Assembly: GCF_018866245.1 (NCBI RefSeq)
Contig: NZ_CP076458.1
Coordinates: 1,302,001 to 1,366,000, forward strand
Length of the DNA stretch: 64,000 nt
Reading direction: 5' to 3'
Source of the DNA: Novisyntrophococcus fermenticellae
Lineage (GTDB): Bacteria > Bacillota > Clostridia > Lachnospirales > Lachnospiraceae
Part shown: positions 35,541 to 44,005 of the stretch, piece by piece
How positions within the stretch are numbered: the first letter of the stretch is position 1
Layout of the letters: every line of letters begins with the position of its first letter
Made by a program: the position numbers and the translations under genes
The notes under the pieces: generated by a model
Database searches by the model: none
What the model was told of the DNA's origin: nothing
The model's input: the letters and a program-made list of their open reading frames with translations, nothing else

Positions 35541-36216
35541 ATGTATAGGCTTGCTTGCAGTGACGTTCTATCTGGCGCTTGTACATAGAACTCTGCTAAA
35601 TCTGACAGTGTTTGCCATCTGCCTGTTTTTGCTTGCCTTTTCCGGTATAAATCGAAAGCATTTTTGTCAGGCGATGATTCCAGTATTACTGATGGCGGCA
35701 GGAACCTTTTTTACGGGCTACCGGTTTCAGTCAGGTGCAGGCATGCCTGTCAGTGACAAAAGCTTTTTACTGGCCGACAATGATATCTACAACGGTCTGG
35801 TGCTCTCCAGCCGGGTACTGGTCTTTACCGGTCTTGGGCTTTTACTGGTGCTTACAACAGACAAGATTCAGATGATACAGTCTATGAATCAGCAATTAAA
35901 GCTTCCTCCTGTCTTTGCCTACGGGCTTATTGCGGCATGGGGAATTGTACCATCTATGTTCCGGGAATACCGGCAGACCAGAGCAGCTTTTCAGGCACGG
36001 GGGATACGAGTTTTTTACGTTTCCCCAAAACTGCTGAAACCGCTTCTGGTAAAATCCGCCCGTTGGGCAGAGGCAATATCCGTCGCCATGGAATCCAAAG
36101 GTTTCGATGGAAGTGCGCCGCGTACGGTTTACCGGCCGGTTCCTCTGAGACGAAAGGATATTATTTTTCCCCTTGTGTCCTGTGGAATTGTTGCAGTACT
36201 TACTCTATGGCTGTAA
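35515..36216 (+). CDS. ykoC: YkoC-like ECF transporter transmembrane (T) component
   Basis: T component of the importer, 233 residues, with an N-terminal cluster of membrane helices (LLAVTFYLALVHRTLLNLTVFAICLFLLAF). Its cytoplasmic coupling helices are QTRAAFQARGIR near 161 and AEAISVAMESKGFDGSAPRT near 186-205. These are the two short Ala-Arg-Gly motifs that dock on the ATPases. It is the last gene of the TPP-controlled operon. No clear terminator was found after it. Confidence 0.9.
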   Translation: MKSINPACKCIGLLAVTFYLALVHRTLLNLTVFAICLFLLAFSGINRKHFCQAMIPVLLMAAGTFFTGYRFQSGAGMPVSDKSFLLADNDIYNGLVLSSRVLVFTGLGLLLVLTTDKIQMIQSMNQQLKLPPVFAYGLIAAWGIVPSMFREYRQTRAAFQARGIRVFYVSPKLLKPLLVKSARWAEAISVAMESKGFDGSAPRTVYRPVPLRRKDIIFPLVSCGIVAVLTLWL

Positions 36217-36291
36217 TGACAAAAGGGCTTATATCTTAAGAAAGAATAAAAATTCAATAAACTTTTTGATAAAAAGAATAAAATTTAGATA

Positions 36292-36320
36292 TTGTGTTTT
36301 AGTTCATAGTCGTTTATGAT
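36292..36320 (+). promoter_or_regulatory. Probable promoter of the AzgA-type permease gene
   Basis: TTGTGT (36292-36297) and TATGAT (36315-36320) are spaced by 17 bases. No purine riboswitch was found between it and the gene. Confidence 0.5.
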
Positions 36321-36356
36321 TAGAGTGACTCAATAAACAGAAAAAGGAGAGCGATT

Positions 36357-37775
36357 ATGGAAAAGTTTTTCAAACTAAAGGAGGCTGGAACAACAGTATC
36401 AACTGAGGTTTTAGCAGGGTTGACCACGTTTTTTGCCATGGCTTACATCTTATTTGTCAATCCGTCCTTACTTTCTCAGACAGGAATGCCTTATGGAGCG
36501 GTATTTCTGGCCACGATTTTTGCCTCTATGGCAGGGACACTGGTTATGGCACTGTTCGCCAATGTTCCATATGCGCAGGCACCAGGTATGGGGCTGAATG
36601 CATTCTTTACCTATACGGTCTGCTTCAGTCTTAATTTCACCTGGCAGGAGGCCCTTGCGATGGTATTTCTTTGTGGTGTGATTAATATTATCATTACCGT
36701 TACAAAGATACGTAAATCGATTATTAAGGCAATTCCTGATAGTCTGCAGCACGCAATCAGCGGAGGTATCGGCATCTTCATTGCCTATGTTGGCATAAAA
36801 AATGTTAACCTGCTGAGCTTTACCGCGGATCCGGGAACATATAATCTTCTTGATGGCGGAACGGTGGTTGCGAACGGTGGTGTGGTACCGGCTATTGCAA
36901 CCTTTAATAACAGACCTGTGATATTGGCAGTTATTTCATTGATCATCATGGTGATTTTGGTTTTGAAAAAAGTTCCGGGTGCAGTATTTATCGGTATCAT
37001 CGTTTCTACATTGATCGGGATTCCGATGGGCGTTGTGGACATCAGCCAAATCGGTGTGGAGACAAATCTGGGAAAATCCTTTTCGGAGCTGGGTACGACC
37101 TTCGGCGCGGCATTCGGATCACAGGGAATGGGTTCTCTGTTCAGTGATATCTCCAGGCTGCCGTTGGTTTTGATGACTATTTTTGCATTCAGTCTTTCCG
37201 ATACGTTTGATACACTTGGTACATTCATCGGCACAGGACGCAGAAGCGGTATTTTCAGCGAGGAAGATCAGGCGACGATGGAAACTTCCAGTGGATTTAA
37301 GTCCAAGATGGATCGTGCGCTGTTTGCAGATTCCATTGCAACCTCCGTTGGCGCAATTTTCGGAACCTCCAATACAACTACATATGTGGAAAGTGCAGCT
37401 GGTATCGGGGCAGGCGGTCGTACCGGTCTTACATCACTGGTAACCGCACTTATGTTTTTGCTCAGCATATTCTTTGCACCAATCATAAGCATTGTGCCGA
37501 ATCAGGCAACCGCTCCGGCGTTGATTCTGGTTGGCGTTATGATGATGTCTTCTTTTGCAGAGATTAAATGGAGTGATTTGGATGAAGCCGTACCGGCGTT
37601 CTTTGCCAGCATTTTTATGGGTATGTGCTACAGCATCTCCTATGGAATTGCCGCCGGATTTATTTTCTATTGCATTGTTAAATGTCTGCGTGGTGAAGCG
37701 AAGAAAATCCATCCGATACTTTGGGTGAGTACAGGATTGTTTGTTCTTAATTTTATTATACTTGCGGTACTGTAA
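36357..37775 (+). CDS. NCS2/AzgA-family purine permease (adenine/guanine/hypoxanthine)
   Basis: Membrane protein of 472 residues in the AzgA/PbuG branch of nucleobase transporters. The N-terminus has EVLAGLTTFFAMAYILFVNP near residues 18-37, and QAPGMGLNAFFTYTVC near 74-89 is a signature of this branch. GTSNTTTYVESAAGIGAGGRTGLT near 336-359 is the substrate-site segment. There are 12-14 membrane helices. Related proteins import adenine, guanine or hypoxanthine by proton symport. It opens the purine island that continues with xanthine dehydrogenase. The start ATG follows AAAGGAGAG. Confidence 0.92.
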   Translation: MEKFFKLKEAGTTVSTEVLAGLTTFFAMAYILFVNPSLLSQTGMPYGAVFLATIFASMAGTLVMALFANVPYAQAPGMGLNAFFTYTVCFSLNFTWQEALAMVFLCGVINIIITVTKIRKSIIKAIPDSLQHAISGGIGIFIAYVGIKNVNLLSFTADPGTYNLLDGGTVVANGGVVPAIATFNNRPVILAVISLIIMVILVLKKVPGAVFIGIIVSTLIGIPMGVVDISQIGVETNLGKSFSELGTTFGAAFGSQGMGSLFSDISRLPLVLMTIFAFSLSDTFDTLGTFIGTGRRSGIFSEEDQATMETSSGFKSKMDRALFADSIATSVGAIFGTSNTTTYVESAAGIGAGGRTGLTSLVTALMFLLSIFFAPIISIVPNQATAPALILVGVMMMSSFAEIKWSDLDEAVPAFFASIFMGMCYSISYGIAAGFIFYCIVKCLRGEAKKIHPILWVSTGLFVLNFIILAVL

Positions 37776-37807
37776 GAGCAGCATCTTTTCTCTTTTGATT
37801 CATGGTG

Positions 37808-37853
37808 AAAAAGGTCAGTGTGTGAATTATATAATTTATACACTGGTCTTTTT
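37808..37853 (+). terminator. Terminator after the AzgA-type permease gene
   Basis: AAAAAGGTCAGTGT (from 37808) pairs with ACACTGGTCTTTTT (to 37853), two pairs being G-T. The stem is long and its right arm ends in a T run. Confidence 0.8.
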
Positions 37854-37879
37854 CTCATATATAAAATGGATAAAAGGGC

Positions 37880-37916
37880 TTGAAAAGCAGAGCATTTTTT
37901 CTTATCATATGATAAG
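37880..37916 (+). promoter_or_regulatory. Promoter with a 16-base palindrome over the -10 box
   Basis: TTGAAA (37880-37885) and TATCAT (37903-37908) are 17 bases apart. The -10 box lies inside the perfect palindrome CTTATCATATGATAAG (37901-37916), an obvious place for a repressor to bind. The following leader (37917-37998) has further small hairpins. Confidence 0.65.
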
Positions 37917-37994
37917 AGCACGTAGTGCGTAGCAATCCGCAGCTATCAGGGAGCGGAATATGTACTGTGAAAGAAGTACAGGATGGAGGTTGTA

Positions 37995-38924
37995 ATGAGT
38001 AATGAAAAACCAGGGAGAACAGGTGGGATTATTGTGGCAGCAGGAGAGACATCGGCAGACGGCAAATCCAATCCGCTTCTTAAAATTGGTTCCATTACAG
38101 TAATCAAAAGAATCGTGTTGACATTTCAAAGAGCCGGAATCTCCCCGATCGTTGTAGTTACAGGATATCGGGGAGAAGATATTGAATACCATTTATCGGA
38201 TTATGGGGTTATATTTCTTCGAAATGAGGAATATGAGAAGTCTCAGATGCTTGATTCTGCTAAAATCGGATTCAGGTATATAAAAGACAAGACAGATCAG
38301 GTAGTGTTTACACCGGTCAATGTGCCAATGGTTACGCCGGATACGATTATGAAACTGATAAATTCCGGAGAACCGCTTATTGTACCTTCTTATCAGGGAA
38401 AAGCAGGACATCCGCTTCTGATAGATAACCAATTACTGCCGGACATCTTATCTTATGAAGGGGCATATGGGCTGAGAGGTGCAGTGCAGGGGTTGAATGT
38501 GACACGTAAGCTGATGGAGGTGGAAGATGAGGGCATCATCCTTGACATGGAGGATATGGATCGTCTGGATGATTTGCTGAAGGAACACAATGAGAATATT
38601 TACCATCCTTTTTTGAGAATCAGCATCGAAAAGGAATCCTCGTTTTTTAATGCCAGGACCAAGTTCTTACTGATGCTGATTAAAGAAACACATTCTGTCC
38701 GGGATGCCTGCAAACACATAGGCTTGTCATACAGTAAAGCCTGGTCTATGTTGAATACACTGGAAGAGGAGCTTGGAATTGCAGTGGTTGAGCGGGTGCA
38801 TGGGGGAAGCAATGGAGGAAATACCTATTTAACTCGGGAAGGACTGAAATTCCTGGAAAATTATATGGAATTTGAACAAAATGTACGAAAGTTTGCGGAG
38901 AATGAATTTAAAAGACTATTCTAG
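37995..38924 (+). CDS. MocA-like nucleotidyltransferase fused to a ModE-like DNA-binding domain
   Basis: The N-terminal part (about 1-195) resembles the MobA/MocA nucleotidyltransferase fold (GGIIVAAGETSADGKSNPLL, then VVVTGYRGEDIEYHL and VFTPVNVPMVTP). In true MocA proteins the nucleotide loop reads LAAGxSxRMGxxK; here the Arg is missing and the loop is longer. The C-terminal part (about 220-309) is a LysR/ModE-type winged helix: SVRDACKHIGLSYSKAWSMLNTLEEELG, then GGNTYLTREGLKFLENY. Such fusions are known near molybdenum hydroxylases. I use an ATG at 37995 (after GGAGGTTG). It lies next to the xanthine dehydrogenase operon and may control it in response to molybdenum cofactor status, which is inference. 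Confidence 0.82.
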   Translation: MSNEKPGRTGGIIVAAGETSADGKSNPLLKIGSITVIKRIVLTFQRAGISPIVVVTGYRGEDIEYHLSDYGVIFLRNEEYEKSQMLDSAKIGFRYIKDKTDQVVFTPVNVPMVTPDTIMKLINSGEPLIVPSYQGKAGHPLLIDNQLLPDILSYEGAYGLRGAVQGLNVTRKLMEVEDEGIILDMEDMDRLDDLLKEHNENIYHPFLRISIEKESSFFNARTKFLLMLIKETHSVRDACKHIGLSYSKAWSMLNTLEEELGIAVVERVHGGSNGGNTYLTREGLKFLENYMEFEQNVRKFAENEFKRLF

Positions 38925-38967
38925 TTGCATAAAAAGAGTATAAATACGAGTTCTTCTGTAAAAGAAT

Positions 38968-39023
38968 TTGACGGTACTATAGCCTTAATCTACAATAAAA
39001 GTATCAATTATTGTGGATTAAGG
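38968..39023 (+). promoter_or_regulatory. xdh promoter embedded in a 16-base inverted repeat
   Basis: TTGACG (38968-38973) and TACAAT (38991-38996) are 17 bases apart. The -10 box lies in the left arm CCTTAATCTACAATAA (38983-38998), which pairs with TTATTGTGGATTAAGG (39008-39023) with one mismatch, around a 9-base spacer. A TTTTT run follows the right arm. The element could be an operator, a terminator for the upstream gene, or both. Confidence 0.7.
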
Positions 39024-39061
39024 TTTTTGATTTAAAATCAATAGAAAGGAAAATATGGAGA

Positions 39062-41173
39062 ATGATAGGTAACTCTGTAAAGAAAAAGGATCATGATGCC
39101 AAAATCAGCGGTCAGGCATCCTACGTGGATGATATCGTGATGGAAGGCATGCTTTATGGAAAGATGCTGCGTTCCACCAAGGCAAGGGCAAGGATAAAAA
39201 ACATTGTGCTTCCGGAAATTTCTGACGACTACTTTATTATTGACAAAGATGACGTTACAGGCGAAAATAAGATACATGTTGTGCTGGAGGATATGCCGGT
39301 ATTCCCCGAGGATACCGTGGAATATATCGGTGATCCCATACTGATGGTGGTTGGTCCGGACAGGAAAGAAATTGCCAGAATTTTAAGTGAAATTGTTGTG
39401 GATTACGAAGAACTGGAACCTGTATTTGACGTTCGAAAGTCAGAGATTTCTTTCTTTCATCATAATTATAATAAGGGGGACGTAGACTGCGCATTTGAAG
39501 AGGCCGACCGTATCATTACGGAAACTTTTGAAACTGGTCAGCAGGAACAGGCTTACCTGGAAACCAATGGGCTGATTGCGTATCCACAGGATGGACGCAT
39601 CGTCGTACGTGGTTCTATGCAATGTCCTTATTATGTGATTGGGGCCGTGTCAAAGGCACTGGGAGAGGAAAGAGAGGATATCCGGATTATCCAGGATGTG
39701 ACCGGAGGTGCCTTTGGGGGTAAGGAGGATTATCCGTCCATCCTGGCCTGTCAGGTCGCAGTAGCGGCAAAAAAGGCAGAAAGACCTGTAAAGTATGTAT
39801 TTGACAGAAGAGAGGATATGGAATTCACCTCAAAGCGTCACCCATCTGTCTGTACATATAAAGCCTCCGTAAAAGACGGAAAAGTTACAGGATTGGATAT
39901 CCATGTTATCTATAATGCCGGTGCATATACGACATTGACAGATGTTGTGCTGCAGCGTGGACTTATCGGAGCCTGTGGTGTCTATAACATCGGAAATCTG
40001 CGGGTGACCGGAGATGGCATGAAAACGAATACCGTACCAAATGGTGCGATGCGTGGTTTTGGCGCACCTCAGACTTTTTTTGCAATTGAAATGATGATGA
40101 ATCATATTGCAAAATCGCTTTGCACGGATCCTCTGACATTTAAAGAGAAGCATCTGGTAAAGCAGGGGGATGAGACATCTACGAGAGGAAAATTTCATTT
40201 TCAGGTACCGCTTCCGGAAATGATTGAACGGGCGGATCAGTTATCTGATTTCAGAAAAAAACATGCGCTCTATAAAAGCCAGACGGGCAGATTTCGAAAA
40301 GGAATCGGGATTTCCATGGTCTATCATGGCTGTGGATTTACGGGAAACGGAGAAAGGGATATCATCAAATCCGTTGCAAAATTGCGTAAAAATTCTGATG
40401 ATACCGTAGAACTGTTAATTAGTATTACCGATATGGGACAGGGAGCCAAGACTACATTTACCAAGATAGCGGCAGATACTCTGGGCATTCCTCTTGACCG
40501 GGTGACATTCAATAACCCGGATACAGACCGAGTGCCGGATTCCGGTCCGACTGTTGCAAGCCGCTCTATCATGGTAGTTGGAGAATTAATAAAGCGTGCT
40601 TCAGAAAAATTAAAAGCACAGTGGAAACCAGGGGAAGAGCAGGTGATAGAAGAACATTATGTGCATCCGGATTTCATGATTCCTTTTGATATCAAGACGT
40701 TTCGCGGAGATGCTTACCCGACGTATTCCTGGGCTGTGAATGTGATTGAAGTCGAAGTGGATACTCTTACAGCAGTCACGAAAGTTCTGGGAGCCTGGGG
40801 GGTATACGATGTAGGGACCCCTTTGGATTTAAATATTGTACACGGACAACTGCAAGGAGGATTCCTGCAGTCCATCGGTTATGCTTCCATGGAGCAGATC
40901 GGTTACAACGAAAAGGGGGTTGTTCGGAATCACAGTTTCAGCGACTATATCATCCCAACTGCGATGGATGTTCCGAATCTGGTTACAGACCTTGTGGAAG
41001 TACCTTATGCAGCAGGGCCTTACGGCGCAAAGGGTGCAGGAGAACTGCCGAACGTTGCCCCTGCTCCTGCTTATATTGATGCATTGGAAAATGCACTGCA
41101 AAACAGAATCCAGCATATTCCGTACACGCAGGAAGACATTATGACATATTTACAGGAGGTGGAAAACGGATGA
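39062..41173 (+). CDS. xdhA: Xanthine dehydrogenase, molybdopterin-binding subunit
   Basis: Catalytic subunit of a molybdenum hydroxylase, about 703 residues, predicted to oxidise purines such as hypoxanthine or xanthine. The N-terminal domain has GQASYVDDIVMEGMLYGKML. Cofactor-binding segments are DVTGGAFGGKED near 215-226 and PNGAMRGFGAPQ near 327-338. TDMGQGAKTTF is near 459, and the catalytic Glu lies in GAKGAGELPNVAPAPAY near 658-674. The start ATG 39062 follows AAAGGA; an ATG seven bases earlier opens only five codons. It leads a three-subunit operon and overlaps the next gene by 4 bases. Whether it needs selenium cannot be told from this window. Confidence 0.93.
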   Translation: MIGNSVKKKDHDAKISGQASYVDDIVMEGMLYGKMLRSTKARARIKNIVLPEISDDYFIIDKDDVTGENKIHVVLEDMPVFPEDTVEYIGDPILMVVGPDRKEIARILSEIVVDYEELEPVFDVRKSEISFFHHNYNKGDVDCAFEEADRIITETFETGQQEQAYLETNGLIAYPQDGRIVVRGSMQCPYYVIGAVSKALGEEREDIRIIQDVTGGAFGGKEDYPSILACQVAVAAKKAERPVKYVFDRREDMEFTSKRHPSVCTYKASVKDGKVTGLDIHVIYNAGAYTTLTDVVLQRGLIGACGVYNIGNLRVTGDGMKTNTVPNGAMRGFGAPQTFFAIEMMMNHIAKSLCTDPLTFKEKHLVKQGDETSTRGKFHFQVPLPEMIERADQLSDFRKKHALYKSQTGRFRKGIGISMVYHGCGFTGNGERDIIKSVAKLRKNSDDTVELLISITDMGQGAKTTFTKIAADTLGIPLDRVTFNNPDTDRVPDSGPTVASRSIMVVGELIKRASEKLKAQWKPGEEQVIEEHYVHPDFMIPFDIKTFRGDAYPTYSWAVNVIEVEVDTLTAVTKVLGAWGVYDVGTPLDLNIVHGQLQGGFLQSIGYASMEQIGYNEKGVVRNHSFSDYIIPTAMDVPNLVTDLVEVPYAAGPYGAKGAGELPNVAPAPAYIDALENALQNRIQHIPYTQEDIMTYLQEVENG

Positions 41174-41637
41174 TCAATTTTATTTTGAATGGCGAACAGG
41201 TTTCAAGTAATTCGAATCAAAATGAACGTTTATTAGATGTACTCAGGGATGAATTCCGCCTGACAGGTGCAAAATGTGGATGTAAAGAAGGCGAATGTGG
41301 CGCCTGTTCTGTGATTCTGGATGGAAAACTGGTAAATTCCTGTATGGTTGCGATGGGAAGTATTGAAGACAGTACGGTAACGACGATTGAAGGGTATAGT
41401 AAAACCCGGCGCTTTCAGATTCTTTCAGAGGCATATGCAGCAGTCAGTGCCGTGCAGTGTGGATTCTGCATTCCCGGAATGATGCTTGCTTCCGAATGTA
41501 TTCTGGCGGAGAATCCCAATCCTTCTGAAGAAGATATCCGCAGAGGGATTTCAGGAAATCTTTGCAGATGTACCGGTTACAATGCCATTGTAGAAGCCGT
41601 TGGTACCGCCGCCAAGGAGGGAAAAGGACTATGGTAA
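41170..41637 (+). CDS. xdhC: Xanthine dehydrogenase, [2Fe-2S] subunit
   Basis: Electron-transfer subunit with two [2Fe-2S] clusters, 155 residues. The plant-ferredoxin-like cluster ligands are in CGCKEGECGACSVILDG near residues 37-53 with a fourth Cys in LVNSC near 58. The C-terminal cluster uses QCGFCIPGM near 97-105 and GNLCRCTGY near 129-137. It overlaps the molybdopterin subunit gene (ATGA) and the FAD subunit gene. Confidence 0.95.
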   Translation: MINFILNGEQVSSNSNQNERLLDVLRDEFRLTGAKCGCKEGECGACSVILDGKLVNSCMVAMGSIEDSTVTTIEGYSKTRRFQILSEAYAAVSAVQCGFCIPGMMLASECILAENPNPSEEDIRRGISGNLCRCTGYNAIVEAVGTAAKEGKGLW

Positions 41638-42449
41638 AAAGCTACTTTGCGAAATCGTTGGAAGAGGCACTTGAAATCAGGGGAAGAGAATCTGTTATCC
41701 CATATGCGGGCGGTACGGATTTAATGATTGAAGCAGATGATCAGGCATCCTACCTATTCCTGAATAAAGTACCGGAATTAAAAGAAATTAAAGCAGATGC
41801 TGAATATATACGCATCGGGGCCGCAAGTACCTATGCGGAGATATTACAAAGTCAACTGATTCCTCAGATTTTAAAGGATGCAGTAATAGAGATTGCCGCT
41901 CCTGCAATAAGAAATCTGGGAACAGCGGGCGGTAATATCTGTAATGGTTCTGCAAAAGGGGACAGTGTCCTGATCTTTTTTGCAGCCGATGCAAAATTAC
42001 GGCTTGTCACCAGTAAAGGAGAGCGGATTCTTCCGATAAAGGATTTCTATCTGGGAAGAAAAAAGCTGGCTTTGCAGAAGGATGAACTCCTGGTGGAAAT
42101 ATTGCTGAAAAAGACAGGATTGGATCACTATTACTACAAGAAGATCGGGGCGAGGAACGCATTGGCAATTTCCAGAGTGTCCTTTGCCGGACTTCTTGAT
42201 ATGAAAGACGGCAAGATCATAAACTGTGCAACGGCTTTTGGGGCCGTCAGCGATGTAGTAATCAGAAGACCGGATATCGATGAAATGCTGGCAGGTAAAA
42301 CAACTGATGAGGCAAAGACGGTGAAAGATGCCTATCTGGAAGCCTTCGATGAAGCCATCGTGCCTATTCGCGGCAGGGTATCCGCCGAATACAGAAAATC
42401 TGTCTGTATGAATTTATTGAGAGACTTTCTGGAAAGCAACGGAATTTAA
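41631..42449 (+). CDS. xdhB: Xanthine dehydrogenase, FAD-binding subunit
   Basis: FAD subunit that passes electrons to NAD or another acceptor, 272 residues. The FAD-binding segments are PYAGGTDLMIEADDQ near residues 24-38 and APAIRNLGTAGGNICNGSAKGDS near 91-113. The C-terminal CO dehydrogenase flavoprotein domain includes KKIGARNALAISRVSFAGLL near 170-189. I use ATG 41631 behind AAGGAGG because it fits the family's N-terminus (MVKSYFAKSLEEALEI). It overlaps the [2Fe-2S] subunit gene by 7 bases. The three subunits should form one heterotrimer. Confidence 0.93.
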   Translation: MVKSYFAKSLEEALEIRGRESVIPYAGGTDLMIEADDQASYLFLNKVPELKEIKADAEYIRIGAASTYAEILQSQLIPQILKDAVIEIAAPAIRNLGTAGGNICNGSAKGDSVLIFFAADAKLRLVTSKGERILPIKDFYLGRKKLALQKDELLVEILLKKTGLDHYYYKKIGARNALAISRVSFAGLLDMKDGKIINCATAFGAVSDVVIRRPDIDEMLAGKTTDEAKTVKDAYLEAFDEAIVPIRGRVSAEYRKSVCMNLLRDFLESNGI

Positions 42450-42467
42450 AAAAATTTCTTAGTCATA

Positions 42468-42476
42468 TGGTATAAT
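42468..42476 (+). promoter_or_regulatory. Extended -10 promoter of the xanthine/uracil permease gene
   Basis: TGGTATAAT (42468-42476) is an extended -10 element, about 19 bases after the xdhB stop. No good -35 box exists. The leader contains an AGCAGC/GCTGCT hairpin (42504-42523). Confidence 0.5.
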
Positions 42477-42568
42477 GCGTAAACTCTCATTGACAAAATG
42501 ATCAGCAGCAGTCGAAAGCTGCTTTCATATAAATGTATTGCAAAATTTTAGAGAGGTGAAAACACATC

Positions 42569-43921
42569 ATGCAAAAGAATGCATCAACAGCAGAGAAACA
42601 AATGTCGGGCCTTGTATATAAGGTTTCTGACAAACCGAAAATACTTACAGCAATTTTGCTGGGGTTCCAGAACATTTTGACCGCATTCAGCGGAATTGTT
42701 GCAGTTCCACTGATTATTGCGGGAATTGCAGGACTTAATGTGGTAGATACAGCATATCTTGTGTCTGCTTCCTTACTTGCTTCCGGTATTGCTTCTATTA
42801 TTCAGTCCAGAGGGTTTGGACCAAAAAAATTCAGGATTGGTGTAGGACTGCCTACGGTCATGGGCACGGATTTTGGATTTGTACCACCTGCTAATACCAT
42901 TATCAATACGATGGGAGGCGGCATGGCGGGTTACTTTGGAGCATCGATATTAGGAGCAGTTTTCGAATTTATTCTCAGCTTTTTTGTAAAACCGCTTATG
43001 AAAATATTTACTCCTGTTGTAACAGGTACTGTAATAACGCTTATGGGAATGTCTATGATGCCAATTGCTTTTGACTGGATTGGCGGAGGCGTCGGAAATC
43101 CGGATTATGGAAATCCGATGTACATAGGTGTTGCCGCAATTGTATTCTTCGTCATACTTTTGCTGAATCGTTATGCAAAAGGCATGCTAAATACAGCCGC
43201 TGTTATGATTGGAATCATTGTCGGATACATCATCTGTATCCCGCTGGGATTAATTGATTTTTCGCAGATTACTTCCGCAAGCTGGGTTCAGCTGCCCGAG
43301 ATTGCACGTTTCGGAATTGATTTTAATCCTAAGTTTGTTGTTCCGTTCATTGCCGGATATCTCGTTACTGTTATTGAGACCGTAGGGGTTATGGAAACCC
43401 TTGGGGAAGTTACGGATACAAAGTTGAGCAGTGATGATATTGTTGCCGGTGTAAGAGGGGATGCGGTGAGTTCCTTCGTCTGTCCTTTCGTGGGATCAGG
43501 CCCGGCACAGACATTTAGCCAAAATGTGGGATTGATCCCTTTGACCAAGTGTGCATCACAATTCGTTGCTGTTGTTGCCGGAGTACTTCTGGTTGTTATG
43601 AGTCTGTTTCCCAAACTTTCAACCGTTGTATCCATTATGCCTTCCTGCGTGCTTGGCGGTGCAGGAATTCTGATGTTTGGGACTGTTGCGATGTCAGGAA
43701 TTAAGACATTAACCAAGGTTAAATTTACAAACCGTAACCTGTTGATTATGGCGAGCGCCATAGGAATTGGTCTGGGTGTAACCTTCAGACCGGACGTAGT
43801 TGCGAAACTACCCGGAATTTTAAGCAGCTTATTTGGTTCTGGAATTTCTGCAGGTACCATTGTGGCATTGGTATTAAGCTTGATTCTGAAAGATAATCCC
43901 AATGAGGAAGAGGTAGATTAA
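42569..43921 (+). CDS. NCS2-family xanthine/uracil permease
   Basis: Nucleobase transporter of 450 residues in the uracil/xanthine branch of NCS2. The N-terminus has KPKILTAILLGFQNILTAFSGIVAVPLIIAG near residues 22-52. The family motif with the conserved Glu is in VTVIETVGVMETLGEVT near 266-282, and GPAQTFSQNVGLIPLTKCAS near 311-330 is the NCS2 signature. Twelve to fourteen membrane segments are expected. Being right behind the xdh genes, it probably imports xanthine or urate for that enzyme; the exact substrate is unproven. Confidence 0.92.
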   Translation: MQKNASTAEKQMSGLVYKVSDKPKILTAILLGFQNILTAFSGIVAVPLIIAGIAGLNVVDTAYLVSASLLASGIASIIQSRGFGPKKFRIGVGLPTVMGTDFGFVPPANTIINTMGGGMAGYFGASILGAVFEFILSFFVKPLMKIFTPVVTGTVITLMGMSMMPIAFDWIGGGVGNPDYGNPMYIGVAAIVFFVILLLNRYAKGMLNTAAVMIGIIVGYIICIPLGLIDFSQITSASWVQLPEIARFGIDFNPKFVVPFIAGYLVTVIETVGVMETLGEVTDTKLSSDDIVAGVRGDAVSSFVCPFVGSGPAQTFSQNVGLIPLTKCASQFVAVVAGVLLVVMSLFPKLSTVVSIMPSCVLGGAGILMFGTVAMSGIKTLTKVKFTNRNLLIMASAIGIGLGVTFRPDVVAKLPGILSSLFGSGISAGTIVALVLSLILKDNPNEEEVD

Positions 43922-43938
43922 CTGTAAAGCCAGGATGT

Positions 43939-43990
43939 AAAAATAAAGCGGTCAAATCCTTTCTGTGAAGGAATTGACCGCTTTATTTTT
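43939..43990. terminator. Bidirectional terminator between the permease gene and the TPM gene
   Basis: AAAAATAAAGCGGTCAA (43939-43955) and TTGACCGCTTTATTTTT (43974-43990) are perfectly complementary over 17 bases. The loop itself can pair (TCCTTT with AAGGA). The flanks are A/T runs on both sides, so it serves the convergent genes. Confidence 0.9.
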
Positions 43991-44005
43991 CATACAGGAA
44001 GTTTG

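Noticed and set aside
36217..36356. Purine riboswitch upstream of the AzgA-type permease
   Set aside because: The conserved purine aptamer core was not found here, nor in the leader at 42450-42568.
39055..39072. ATG at 39055 as the start of the molybdopterin subunit
   Set aside because: It is in another frame and ends after five codons; ATG 39062 fits the family N-terminus.
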